Below are positions 1-7,558 of a stretch of DNA of 16,442 bases, one piece after another. The translations under genes were made by a program, and so were the position numbers. The notes under the pieces were generated by a model. The model worked only from the letters and a program-made list of their open reading frames with translations, had not been told where the DNA came from and did not search any database. Each line of letters starts with the position of its first letter. Within the stretch, counting starts at the first letter, position 1. The stretch comes from DASQHM01 sp035632095 (GTDB lineage Bacteria; Pseudomonadota; Alphaproteobacteria; Ferrovibrionales; Ferrovibrionaceae), in the NCBI GenBank assembly GCA_035632095.1, contig DASQHM010000124.1, positions 1-16,442 on the forward strand, given 5' to 3'.

Positions 1-747
1 GGCGCCGTGGTAGCTCGGGTCCGGCTGGTTGAGCATGGGGAACCGGTCGGCGTGCTTTTCCCAATCGAAATTGCCGCCGTCCACGAGCACGCCGCCGATG
101 GAGGTGCCGTGCCCTCCGATGTACTTGGTCGTCGAGTGCATCACGATGGCCGCACCGTGGTCGAGCGGCCGGCAGATGATCGGCGATGCGGTGTTGTCCA
201 TGATCAGCGGCACGCCCATTGAACGGCCGATCTTCGCGACTTCGGCGATGGGAAAAACCGTCAGCTTGGGATTGGGCAACGTCTCGGCATAGTAGCAACG
301 GGTGCGTGAGTCGGTCGCGCGGCGGAAGTTCTCCGGATCGCTCGGGTCGACGAACCGCACCTCGATGCCCATGGTCTTCATGGTGTTGAGGAACAGGTTC
401 CACGTGCCGCCGTAGAGATCGGTGGAGCTGACGAAGTTGTCCCCGGCGTGGGTGACGTTCTGCACGGCGAACACCGAAGCCGCCTGGCCCGACGCCAGTC
501 CGAGCGCCGCGACGCCGCCCTCCAGCGCCGCGATCCGATCCTCGAACACCGCCTGGGTCGGGTTCATGATGCGGGTGTAGATATTGCCGAGCTCCTGCAG
601 CCCGAACAGCCGCGCGGCCTGCGCCGTATCCTTGAATTGATAGCTGGTCGTCTGGTAAATCGGGACGGCGACCGCATTGGTGGTTGGATCGCTGCGATAG
701 CCTGAATGCAGAACGATTGTCTCGGGATGCTTGCTGGTCGTCGCCAT
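1..747 (-). CDS. O-acetylhomoserine sulfhydrylase (MetY-type PLP enzyme), C-terminus cut by window edge
   Basis: Cys/Met-metabolism PLP enzyme (fold type I), expected to make homocysteine or methionine precursors from O-acetylhomoserine and sulfide in the cytosol. The 249 visible residues begin with ATG at 747, preceded by a strong AGGAGG. Seen in the translation: an N-terminal T-I-V-L-H-S-G-Y segment, a Y-T-R-I-M-N-P-T motif near residues 56-63 that binds phosphate from the neighbouring subunit, an L-A-S-G-Q-A-A loop near 84-90, D-N-T-A-S-P near 184-189 (the Asp that contacts the pyridine nitrogen), and H-S-T-T-K-Y-I-G-G-H-G with the PLP lysine at about 208. Full-length relatives are about 425-430 residues, so about 180 are missing beyond position 1. 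The G-x-G-T-S-I-G-G sequence after the lysine favours the MetY/OAH branch over MetB/MetC; exact substrate preference is inferred. It is divergent from the 909 operon. Confidence 0.93.
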   Translation of the reverse strand, partial: MATTSKHPETIVLHSGYRSDPTTNAVAVPIYQTTSYQFKDTAQAARLFGLQELGNIYTRIMNPTQAVFEDRIAALEGGVAALGLASGQAASVFAVQNVTHAGDNFVSSTDLYGGTWNLFLNTMKTMGIEVRFVDPSDPENFRRATDSRTRCYYAETLPNPKLTVFPIAEVAKIGRSMGVPLIMDNTASPIICRPLDHGAAIVMHSTTKYIGGHGTSIGGVLVDGGNFDWEKHADRFPMLNQPDPSYHGA

Positions 748-845
748 CGCGTGCCTCCTGCTGCAGCCGTGGGCGTTCCGTTTCACACTCTCCAATAGCC
801 GAAGCGCGGCGATCCGTCGACTCCCGGCCCCGGGAAGAGCGCATC

Positions 846-874
846 TTGTGAACCGTGGCTCTGCCCTCTAACCT
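846..874 (+). promoter_or_regulatory. Possible sigma-70-type promoter for the 909-4027 operon
   Basis: TTGTGA at 846-851 and TAACCT at 869-874 are separated by exactly 17 bases and lie 35 bases before the ATG at 909. The match to TTGACA/TATAAT is only partial, so this is a suggestion. A short hairpin, TCCCG-GCCC-CGGGA at 822-835, sits just upstream in the same divergent spacer. Confidence 0.28.
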
Positions 875-908
875 AAGCGCGGGGAGATACCGCAGGTAGG
901 GCAACGGC

Positions 909-1775
909 ATGGATTGGGGCGCGCGGCGCGAGCGCTTTCGCAGCGTGATCGGCGGGGGGCGCTGCATACATCCGGGCTCGGTCTACGACCCGATATCGGC
1001 CCGGATCGCCGAAGACTTGGGCTTTGAGGTCGGCATGTTCGCCGGGTCCGTGGCTTCCCTTGCCATACTGGGCGCTCCCGATCTGATCGTCGTGACCCTT
1101 ACGGAGTTTGCCGAGCAGGCCTACCGCATCTGTCGCGCCGGCAACCTGGCGCTTCTGGTGGATGCGGATCACGGCTACGGCAACGCCCTCAACGTCAAGC
1201 GGACGGTCGAAGAGCTGGAGACGGCGGGCGTCGCCGCCCTTACCATTGAGGATACGGAGCTGCCGCAGCCGTTCGGCGCCGGCGGCAAGGCAAGGCTTAT
1301 CACAATCGCCGAGGGCGTCGGCAAGATGAAGGCGGCTCTTGCCGGCCGCCAGGACCCGAGGCTGGTCGTCGCCGGCCGGACAAGCGCCGTGTCCATCACG
1401 GGAATCGACGACGCCATAGCGCGAGCCAAGGCGTACGAAGCGGCGGGCGTCGATGCGATCTTCCTCGTCGGCGTCCGCACGCGGGCGGAGCTCGACGCGG
1501 TGTCCGCGGCCGTGACCGTTCCGCTGTTTCTCGGCGGCGCCGGGCCCGAGCTCTCCGACAGGGACTATCTGAGCGCCAGGCGTGTGCGAATCGCATTGCA
1601 GGGCCACCAGCCGTTCATGGCTGCCGTGCGCGCCGCCTATGAGACGCTCAAGGCGTTGCGGGAGGGGACGCGGCCGGGCGATCTCCAGAACCTCGCCTCG
1701 GCCGATCTGATGAAGACGTTGTCGCGCGAAGGCGACCATGCGATGTGGACCAAGAGCTTTCTCGGCGGCGGGTGA
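909..1775 (+). CDS. Oxaloacetate decarboxylase, PA4872-like (PEP mutase/isocitrate lyase superfamily)
   Basis: A 288-residue TIM-barrel enzyme closely resembling the Pseudomonas aeruginosa PA4872 oxaloacetate decarboxylase along its length (287 residues by recollection). It would decarboxylate oxaloacetate or a close alpha-keto acid in a Mg-dependent cytosolic reaction. Visible matches: V-Y-D-P-I-S-A-R-I-A near 25-34, the metal loop V-D-A-D-H-G-Y-G-N-A-L-N-V at 84-96 (Asp85, Asp87), I-E-D-T at 113-116 (Glu114, Asp115), V-A-G-R-T at 154-158, and Q-G-H at 231-233, where PA4872 has its characteristic His. The K-K-C-G-H catalytic loop of isocitrate/methylisocitrate lyases is absent (E-L-P-Q-P-F-G instead), so a lyase role is unlikely. 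It is the first gene of the operon, with 30 bases to the next gene. A different 2-keto acid substrate is possible given the neighbours. Confidence 0.85.
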   Translation: MDWGARRERFRSVIGGGRCIHPGSVYDPISARIAEDLGFEVGMFAGSVASLAILGAPDLIVVTLTEFAEQAYRICRAGNLALLVDADHGYGNALNVKRTVEELETAGVAALTIEDTELPQPFGAGGKARLITIAEGVGKMKAALAGRQDPRLVVAGRTSAVSITGIDDAIARAKAYEAAGVDAIFLVGVRTRAELDAVSAAVTVPLFLGGAGPELSDRDYLSARRVRIALQGHQPFMAAVRAAYETLKALREGTRPGDLQNLASADLMKTLSREGDHAMWTKSFLGGG

Positions 1776-1805
1776 AGCCGGCGAAACTTCGGGAGGACCT
1801 GAGCG

Positions 1806-2867
1806 GTGAGCAAGCGTATAGCGGTGGTCGGAGCGGGTGCGGTCGGCGGCTATGTGGGCGGTCATTTGGCCCGCCTCGGCCAGGACGTGACGCTGATCGA
1901 TCCCTGGCCCGAACATATCGAGGCGATCCGCGCGCGCGGCCTCGAGGTCACGGGCGTGACAGCGGCGGAGCATTTCATCATCAAGTCGGCGAAGACCATG
2001 CATCTGACCGAGGTGCAGGGCCTGTCGAAGCAAAAGCCGATCGACATCGCGCTCGTCTCCGTCAAATCCTATGACACCGAATGGGCCACGATGATGATCC
2101 GGCCGTATTTGGCGCCGGAAGGCTTCGTGGTGTCGCTGCAGAATTGCATCAACGAAGAGCGCGTCGCCGCCATCGTCGGCTGGGGCAAGACCCTCGGCTG
2201 CATCGCGGCGCGCATTTCCGTCGACCTCTACGAGCCCGGCCGAATCCGCCGCACCGTGCCCATGGGCGGCGCCAAGCACACGGTCTTCCGCATCGGCGAA
2301 GTGCACGGCCGGGAAACAGCGCGCGTGCGCGAGTTGGCCGACATGATTTCCGGCATCGACAGCGTGAAGGTCACCACCAACCTTTGGGGCGAACGCTGGT
2401 CCAAACTCTGCCTGAACGGCATGCGCAACGGCGTTTCCGCGGCCACCGGTCTGGCGGGGAACGACGGCGACCGCTACGAGGAGATCCGCCGCTTCGCCAT
2501 CCGGCTCGGCGGCGAGGCGGTTCGCATCGGTCAGGCGCTCGGCTACGAGCTCGAGCACATCGGCAATCTCGATCCGGACCGCTTGGCGCAAGCCTACGAA
2601 GGCGATAAGTCTGCCCTCGGCGAGATCGAGGGATCGATGCTGGCGGGCTCGAATTCCGGGGCGCGCAGCGACCTGCAGCGCCCCTCCATGGGTCAGGATA
2701 TGCTCAAGGGAAGACGCACCGAGATTGACTACATCAATGGCTTCATCGCGGCCAAGGGGCGGGAGGTCGGACGTCCGGCCCCGGCGAACGAGGCGTTGAC
2801 GCAATTGGTCAAGCGGGTCGAGCGCGGCGAACTGCCGGCGCGCCCGGAGAACATCACGCGGATGTAA
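1806..2867 (+). CDS. Ketopantoate reductase-like NAD(P)-dependent dehydrogenase (ApbA/PanE family)
   Basis: A 353-residue 6-phosphogluconate-dehydrogenase-fold enzyme that would reduce a 2-keto acid (or oxidise a 2-hydroxy acid) with NAD(P)H. The start is GTG at 1806, about 10 bases after GGGAGG. Visible: Rossmann G-A-G-A-V-G-G-Y at 9-16; V-S-V-K-S at 85-89; S-L-Q-N at 110-113; the catalytic helix W-S-K-L-C-L-N with Lys200 and Asn204; and the C-terminal S-M-G-Q-D-M-L-K-G-R-R-T-E-I-D-Y-I-N-G with Ser294 and Glu306. All the usual catalytic residues are kept. It is longer than ordinary PanE (about 290-310), mainly between 245 and 290. Its place between an oxaloacetate-decarboxylase-like protein and an amidohydrolase argues for a catabolic paralogue rather than pantothenate synthesis; that is inference. 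Confidence 0.85.
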   Translation: MSKRIAVVGAGAVGGYVGGHLARLGQDVTLIDPWPEHIEAIRARGLEVTGVTAAEHFIIKSAKTMHLTEVQGLSKQKPIDIALVSVKSYDTEWATMMIRPYLAPEGFVVSLQNCINEERVAAIVGWGKTLGCIAARISVDLYEPGRIRRTVPMGGAKHTVFRIGEVHGRETARVRELADMISGIDSVKVTTNLWGERWSKLCLNGMRNGVSAATGLAGNDGDRYEEIRRFAIRLGGEAVRIGQALGYELEHIGNLDPDRLAQAYEGDKSALGEIEGSMLAGSNSGARSDLQRPSMGQDMLKGRRTEIDYINGFIAAKGREVGRPAPANEALTQLVKRVERGELPARPENITRM

Positions 2868-2884
2868 CGGATCGGAGCCGCATC

Positions 2885-4027
2885 ATGCAATACCGCAGAA
2901 TTTCCGCCGATTGCCATCTCGACCTTCCCTGGATGCCGCCGGATCTGTTCGTATCGGAAGCGCGCAGCGACATGAAAGAGCGAATGCCGTTCGTGACCGA
3001 CGGCCCCGACGGCCCGCGCTGGGTGGCCAAGAACGGCGCGGCATTCGGGCTGGTCAACGGCGTCGGTCCTTCCGGACAGAAGTTCGTGCCGGGCGCCCAT
3101 GCGCGCGTGGACGTGATGGCAAAGACGGGTCTCTACGACGACGGCAAGCGCGGCGTGCGCCGTGTTTCCGATCCACACCTTCGCATCAAGGATATGGAAC
3201 GCGACGGCGTCGACGCGGAAGTGATCTACGGCATCCTGGGCGCCGCGGGGCGCTTGAACGACCGCGACGCCGCCAACGAGATGCTGCGCATCTACAACGA
3301 CTGGCTGGTCGAGTTCTGCCGGCCGTACCCGAATCGCCATATCGGCTTGGCTTGTCTGCCGTACGGGGACGTGGACGCGGCCGTCGACGAAGTCCACCGC
3401 GTGGCGAAGCTCGGCCTGAAGGGGCTGGAGCTTTCGTGCTCCTGGGACATGGAGCCCATGTGGCATCCCATGTGGGAACCGCTGTGGAAGGCGGTCAACG
3501 ACGTGCGGCTTCCGCTGCACTTCCATACGTTCCCGGCCATGTCGCCGAAAGTGTTCGAAGGGCTGGAGGGGCGGGCGCGGCGCGCCGCGTTCTTCACAAT
3601 CGTCTCCGGGTTTCAGATGAACCTGATCAATATCCTGGCCGCACTCATGGGCGCGGCGGTGTTGGAGCGCTATCCGCATCTGCGTATCGCCTTCGGCGAG
3701 AGCGGCATCGGCTGGGTGCCCTATGCGCTCGATCGCATGGACTTCGAATGGGAAGACCGCTTCCGCGACCTCGGCCTGAAGATGAAGCCGAGCGACTATT
3801 GGCGGCGGCAATGCAAGGCCACGTTCCAATTCGACCGCATCGGGACCAAGCTGGTCGACGACATGGGCGTCGAGACGCTGATGTGGGGCTCGGACTATCC
3901 TCACGGCGACGGCGTCTGGCCGGAATCCTCACGCTACATCGCCGAGCAGTTTGCCAACCTGCCGGCCGCGTACACGCAAAAGATCGTTTGCGACAACGCA
4001 GCGAAGTTCTACGGCCTGGTGAACTGA
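2885..4027 (+). CDS. Amidohydrolase_2 family metal-dependent hydrolase/decarboxylase
   Basis: A 380-residue TIM-barrel protein of the amidohydrolase_2 (ACMSD-related) family, which contains metal-dependent decarboxylases and hydrolases of aromatic or lactone substrates. Likely metal ligands: D-C-H-L-D at 9-13 (His11), L-H-F-H at 211-214, and G-S-D-Y-P-H at 335-340 (Asp337), the near-C-terminal Asp typical of the family. Also seen: L-R-I-A-F-G-E-S-G-I-G-W-V-P at 266-279 and a C-terminal I-V-C-D-N-A-A-K-F-Y-G-L, both common to this group. The ATG at 2885 follows GGAG and lies 17 bases after the previous stop. It is last in the operon. The substrate cannot be read from sequence; a decarboxylase or hydrolase feeding keto acids to the two upstream enzymes would make sense. 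Confidence 0.87.
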   Translation: MQYRRISADCHLDLPWMPPDLFVSEARSDMKERMPFVTDGPDGPRWVAKNGAAFGLVNGVGPSGQKFVPGAHARVDVMAKTGLYDDGKRGVRRVSDPHLRIKDMERDGVDAEVIYGILGAAGRLNDRDAANEMLRIYNDWLVEFCRPYPNRHIGLACLPYGDVDAAVDEVHRVAKLGLKGLELSCSWDMEPMWHPMWEPLWKAVNDVRLPLHFHTFPAMSPKVFEGLEGRARRAAFFTIVSGFQMNLINILAALMGAAVLERYPHLRIAFGESGIGWVPYALDRMDFEWEDRFRDLGLKMKPSDYWRRQCKATFQFDRIGTKLVDDMGVETLMWGSDYPHGDGVWPESSRYIAEQFANLPAAYTQKIVCDNAAKFYGLVN

Positions 4028-4045
4028 CCGGCGTTCCCGGCCGGT
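4027..4045. terminator. Weak GC hairpin after the amidohydrolase operon
   Basis: ACCGGC at 4027-4032 pairs with GCCGGT at 4040-4045 around a 7-base loop, starting on the last base of the stop codon and lying between two convergent genes. No T-run follows, so a classical intrinsic terminator is not demonstrated. It could serve either strand. Confidence 0.25.
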
Positions 4046-4058
4046 GCCGGCTTCGGCG

Positions 4059-5957
4059 TCATTCTGCGGCGCTGGCGCGGTTCGCCAACGCCGGGCCCGC
4101 TGCCCAGACCAGGCGTGATGCCGGAAAGACGACCGTGACCGTGGTTCCCTGGCCGGGCGTGCTTTCGATCTGAAGCTCTCCTTGATGCAACTCGACCAAT
4201 CGCTTGGTCAGCGGCAGTCCCAGGCCGGTTCCCTCGAAGCGGCGGTTGAAGCTGCCTTCGACCTGCCCGAACGGCGCCAACGCGGTCGGAATGTCGGATT
4301 TCGCCATACCGATGCCGGAATCGCCGACGATGAACTGCATTGCGCCGTTGGGGCGCATCGCGACCGCGATCCGAATGCGTCCCGCCGCCGGCGTGAACTT
4401 GACGGCGTTCGACAGCAGATTGATCAGAATCTGCTGCAGCCGCCGCGCATCGGCGCGCAGCAGCGGCAAGTCCTCCGGTATATCGAGGACAAGGTTATGG
4501 CCGCTTTCGCGGATGCGCTGGCGCACGACGGTCAGAGACGCCGCAATGGCTTTGCGGACATCCACCGTTTCTTCGCGCAGCTCCGCAAATCCGGCCTCGA
4601 TCTTCGACAAGTCCAGAATGTCGTTGATGAGGTTCAACAGGTGCTGACCGGCGCCGTGGACGTCGTCGATATATTCGCGGTACTTTGCGGCGCCGAGCGG
4701 TCCGTAGATCTCCGACCGGATCACCTCCGAAAAACCGATAATCGCGTTGAGGGGAGTCCGCAATTCATGGCTCATATTGGCCAGGAATTCGGACTTGGCG
4801 CGATTGGCCGCCTCGGCCAGCTCCTTTGCGTCGTTCAACGCGGCGGCCGAGCGCACGCCGGCCGTCACGTCGGCGCCGCTGCCGCGATAGCCGACGAACT
4901 TCCCGCCGCGGTCGAACAAAGGCTTGCCGCTCAACGACCAATAGGTCGCCCGGCCGTCGGGCCGGATGTACTGGTAGCGGAAATTGCGGAACGGTTTACG
5001 CGACTGAAGCGCCGCCACATAGTCGTGCATGTTTTGATCGATGGCCTTTGATTCGACCACGGCCGGCCCGACGCGGCCGAGCAGGTCCGACTGCGCCACG
5101 CCGGTCACCGCGGTGAATCGATCCGAAAGATAGGTGATCCGCAGCGAGGCATCGGCTTCCCAGAACCAATCGGTCGCCACGTCGGCGATGTCGCGGAAAC
5201 GCTGTTCGCTCAAGAGAGCATGCTGTTCCGCACCGATGCCGCGGCTGTAGATGCGCCACACGATGGTGAATCCGATGGTCCAAAGGGCGATGCTGGACAG
5301 GATCAATGCGGCAATCACCCCGGTCCGCGCCGATCGGGCCGCAATTCCGATATGGCCGGCGAAATTGTCTTCGAGAATGTTCAGCTGGCGGTTCAGGCTG
5401 TCGATGTCGGCCAGCAATTGGTGACGGGCGTATTGGTCCTGCGGGTCGGCGAGATCGAACGCATGGGCTTCCATCAGCGCATGCAGAGCAGCGCCGTCCC
5501 GGACCAACCCGTCCACAAGGTCGTCTGCCTGGCGCCAATCGTCGATTGCCGCCGCCATGGGGCCCCAAGCCCCGAGCCAGTGAAAGACCAGGATCAGGCC
5601 GGAAACGTCCGAAGGCGCGTTGCGGCCGCGCAGGAAGGCCGCGCTCGCCGCAACGTCGTCAGGCGAATCTCTTTCCATGAATTTGCGGGCGTGCATGTCG
5701 CCGAGCGGGACGCTTATCTCGGCTAGAAACCGATCGTAGTCGGCGGGATCGCCGTCCTCGGCGTAGCGCTGCAGATCGATGATCGCTTCCTTGCCGCCCT
5801 TGGAAAAGAAGCTCTCGCCCGTTGCATAGGACCGCGTGACGTTGACGACCTCGATCGCACCGGCGCTAAGTCCGAGCACCAGGAACTGGATGCCTAGAAA
5901 AACGGCGCAAATGCCAAGGTAGCGGGCGAAATGGCTACGGAAATTCGGTGTCACCAT
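4059..5957 (-). CDS. Membrane-bound PAS sensor histidine kinase
   Basis: A 632-residue inner-membrane sensor kinase. Order: short cytoplasmic N-terminus; TM1 about 14-36; a periplasmic region of about 175 residues with no motif I recognise; TM2 about 212-234; PAS about 250-366 with W-F-W-E-A-D and the PAC-like Y-I-R-P-D-G-R; HisKA with E-F-L-A-N-M-S-H-E-L-R-T-P-L-N, phospho-acceptor His397; and HATPase_c with the N box (Asn513, Asn517), D-S-G-I-G-M at 546-551, P-F-G-Q-V-E-G at 562-568 and G-T-G-L-G-L at 576-581. All catalytic boxes are intact. The H-box region resembles the PleC/DivJ/PdhS-type kinases of alphaproteobacteria. There is no receiver domain and no adjacent response regulator. The ATG at 5957 has no clear Shine-Dalgarno; the next codon is GTG, so the start could differ slightly. 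It is divergent from the sugar locus at 6272. Confidence 0.93.
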   Translation of the reverse strand: MVTPNFRSHFARYLGICAVFLGIQFLVLGLSAGAIEVVNVTRSYATGESFFSKGGKEAIIDLQRYAEDGDPADYDRFLAEISVPLGDMHARKFMERDSPDDVAASAAFLRGRNAPSDVSGLILVFHWLGAWGPMAAAIDDWRQADDLVDGLVRDGAALHALMEAHAFDLADPQDQYARHQLLADIDSLNRQLNILEDNFAGHIGIAARSARTGVIAALILSSIALWTIGFTIVWRIYSRGIGAEQHALLSEQRFRDIADVATDWFWEADASLRITYLSDRFTAVTGVAQSDLLGRVGPAVVESKAIDQNMHDYVAALQSRKPFRNFRYQYIRPDGRATYWSLSGKPLFDRGGKFVGYRGSGADVTAGVRSAAALNDAKELAEAANRAKSEFLANMSHELRTPLNAIIGFSEVIRSEIYGPLGAAKYREYIDDVHGAGQHLLNLINDILDLSKIEAGFAELREETVDVRKAIAASLTVVRQRIRESGHNLVLDIPEDLPLLRADARRLQQILINLLSNAVKFTPAAGRIRIAVAMRPNGAMQFIVGDSGIGMAKSDIPTALAPFGQVEGSFNRRFEGTGLGLPLTKRLVELHQGELQIESTPGQGTTVTVVFPASRLVWAAGPALANRASAAE

Positions 5958-6271
5958 ATGACAGCTATGCTACGCGGACGCGGGACCATGGCAGCTACAA
6001 TGCTCAGGTGCAAGTTAATGGTCGCTGAAGGTCGGCGGAAACACGCAACAGGGCAGGTCGCGGCTTCAAACAGCGACAATCGTTCCGCTATTTAGGATAA
6101 TTATCACGCCCAAGTAGGCCGTAGATGAGAATTAGGTCCAAAATCCTTTGCGGCAACTGCGGTTCTTCGCCCGGACAGGATTGACAGGGTGTTAAGGATT
6201 CCGCCCTTAACAATCAGATGCCGCTGCCGTTTCCAGTCCGCGCATTCGTCGCGAGAGAGGACCGCATTGGA
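5958..6271. promoter_or_regulatory. Divergent intergenic region between histidine kinase and sugar C-methyltransferase
   Basis: About 314 bases with no supportable gene, more AT-rich than the flanks. It contains a perfect 10-bp palindrome GATAATTATC at 6096-6105, a TTGACA at 6181-6186 and an 8-bp inverted repeat at 6190-6212. It should hold the promoters of both flanking genes; exact start sites cannot be fixed from sequence. An in-frame ATG at 6218 could extend the methyltransferase into this region. Confidence 0.5.
6190..6212. repeat. 8-bp inverted repeat, possible operator
   Basis: TGTTAAGG at 6190-6197 and CCTTAACA at 6205-6212 are perfect inverted copies with a 7-base spacer. The element starts 3 bases after a TTGACA at 6181-6186 and ends 59 bases before the preferred methyltransferase ATG. 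Geometry fits a dimeric regulator site overlapping a promoter. As an RNA hairpin it lacks a T-run, so a terminator is less likely. Confidence 0.4.
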
Positions 6272-7543
6272 ATGAGCGCCGCTCAAAATGGCCGGATCGT
6301 CGGGGTCGCACCGGCAATCAAGACCTCTTGCCGCTTCTGCGGCGGCGCACTCGACGATTTCGTCGATCTCGGCATGTCGCCGCTTTGCGAAAGCTTTCTG
6401 AGCGAGAGTCAGCTCAACGCCATGGAGCCGTTCTATCCGTTGACCGCATATGTCTGTCGCGACTGCTTCTTGGTGCAGTTGCAGGAATATGTGACGCCGC
6501 ATCACATATTTTCGGAATATGCGTATTTCTCGGCCTTCTCCGACGCATGGCTCGAGCACGCGCGGCGATACGTCGACGACATGGTCGCAGGCTACAAGCT
6601 CGGTCCGCAAAGCCGAGCCATCGAGCTCGGCAGCAATGACGGCTATCTGCTGCAATACTTCGTGAAAAAGGGCATCGAGGTGCTGGGCATTGATCCAGCC
6701 GCGAATGTGGCCAAGGCGGCCGAGGCGCGCGGCGTGCCGACGCTGGTGCGCTTCTTCGGCCGCGATACGGCGCGTGAACTCGCGGCAAGCGGCGTTCTGG
6801 CCGACCTGGTGCTCGGAAACAATGTGATGGCGCAGGTTCCCGACCTGAACTCGTTCGTCGAGGGCATTCGCATCCTGCTGAAGCCCGATGCGGTATGCAC
6901 CATTGAATTTCCGCACCTGCTGCGAACCATGGCGGGCAATCAGTTCGACCAGTTCTATCACGAGCATTTCTCGTATTTCTCGGCGTTGACCGCAGAGCGC
7001 GTCTTCGCCGCGCATGGGATGCGTATTTTCCGCATCGACGAACTTTGGACCCACGGCGGATCGCTGCGCATTCATGCCTGTCATCGCGACTGTACCAGGC
7101 ACTCGACCCACACGTCGGTCGAGGCCGTGATCGGCGCGGAACGCGCCGCCGGTCTGGATAGGATCGAAACCTACGGCAAATTCGGCGCACAGGTGCGCGC
7201 GACGAAGCGGAAGCTGCTGCGGTTCCTGATCGAAGCGCGCGGCGAGGGGAAGAGCATCGCGGGCTACGGAGCCCCGGGCAAGGGCAATACGCTGCTAAAT
7301 TACTGCGGCATTCGCACCGATTTCGTCGAATACACCGTCGACCGCAATCCCTACAAGCACGGCAAATATCTGCCCGGAACGCATATCCCGATCTTTCCGC
7401 CGGACCGTATCCAGCAAACGAAGCCGGACTACGTACTGATCCTGCCATGGAACCTGAAGGACGAAATCATGGCGCAATTGGCCTATATTCGCGGCTGGGG
7501 CGGTAAATTCGTCGTGCCCATTCCCGAGGTGCAAGTCCTCTAA
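6272..7543 (+). CDS. Zinc-binding sugar C-methyltransferase (TylC3/NovU/TcaB9-type), SAM-dependent
   Basis: A 423-residue three-part enzyme of the family that C-methylates nucleotide-linked 4-keto-6-deoxysugars at C3, giving branched sugars. The N-terminal zinc domain has C-R-F-C at 20-23 and C-R-D-C at 62-65. The class I SAM fold has A-I-E-L-G-S-N-D-G-Y-L-L at 116-127. A Q-F-Y-H-E-H-F-S-Y-F motif at 227-236 contains the Tyr/Glu/His set associated with the active site in this family. The C-terminal domain has G-Y-G-A-P-G-K-G-N-T at 331-340. I prefer the ATG at 6272, with GAGAGAGG 11 bases upstream, over the in-frame ATG at 6218 because homology-like sequence begins only at the cysteines. It is first of the locus, 15 bases before the PIG-L gene. 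Sugar and methylated position are inferred from the family. Confidence 0.9.
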   Translation: MSAAQNGRIVGVAPAIKTSCRFCGGALDDFVDLGMSPLCESFLSESQLNAMEPFYPLTAYVCRDCFLVQLQEYVTPHHIFSEYAYFSAFSDAWLEHARRYVDDMVAGYKLGPQSRAIELGSNDGYLLQYFVKKGIEVLGIDPAANVAKAAEARGVPTLVRFFGRDTARELAASGVLADLVLGNNVMAQVPDLNSFVEGIRILLKPDAVCTIEFPHLLRTMAGNQFDQFYHEHFSYFSALTAERVFAAHGMRIFRIDELWTHGGSLRIHACHRDCTRHSTHTSVEAVIGAERAAGLDRIETYGKFGAQVRATKRKLLRFLIEARGEGKSIAGYGAPGKGNTLLNYCGIRTDFVEYTVDRNPYKHGKYLPGTHIPIFPPDRIQQTKPDYVLILPWNLKDEIMAQLAYIRGWGGKFVVPIPEVQVL

Positions 7544-7558
7544 AACGGTCGATCCGCA

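Noticed and set aside
748..908. Possible SAM-II riboswitch upstream of the MetY-type gene
   Set aside because: These occur ahead of methionine genes in alphaproteobacteria, but I could not find the conserved core in the minus strand of this 161-base spacer. A covariance-model search would settle it.
873..2804. 643-codon open frame on the minus strand
   Set aside because: It is antisense to two clearly recognised genes (909-1775 and 1806-2867) and has an arginine/histidine/alanine-rich composition with no motif, as expected from GC-rich codon bias.
2729..3904. 391-codon minus-strand frame over the amidohydrolase
   Set aside because: It has shadow composition, no ribosome site or motif, and is opposite a conserved enzyme.
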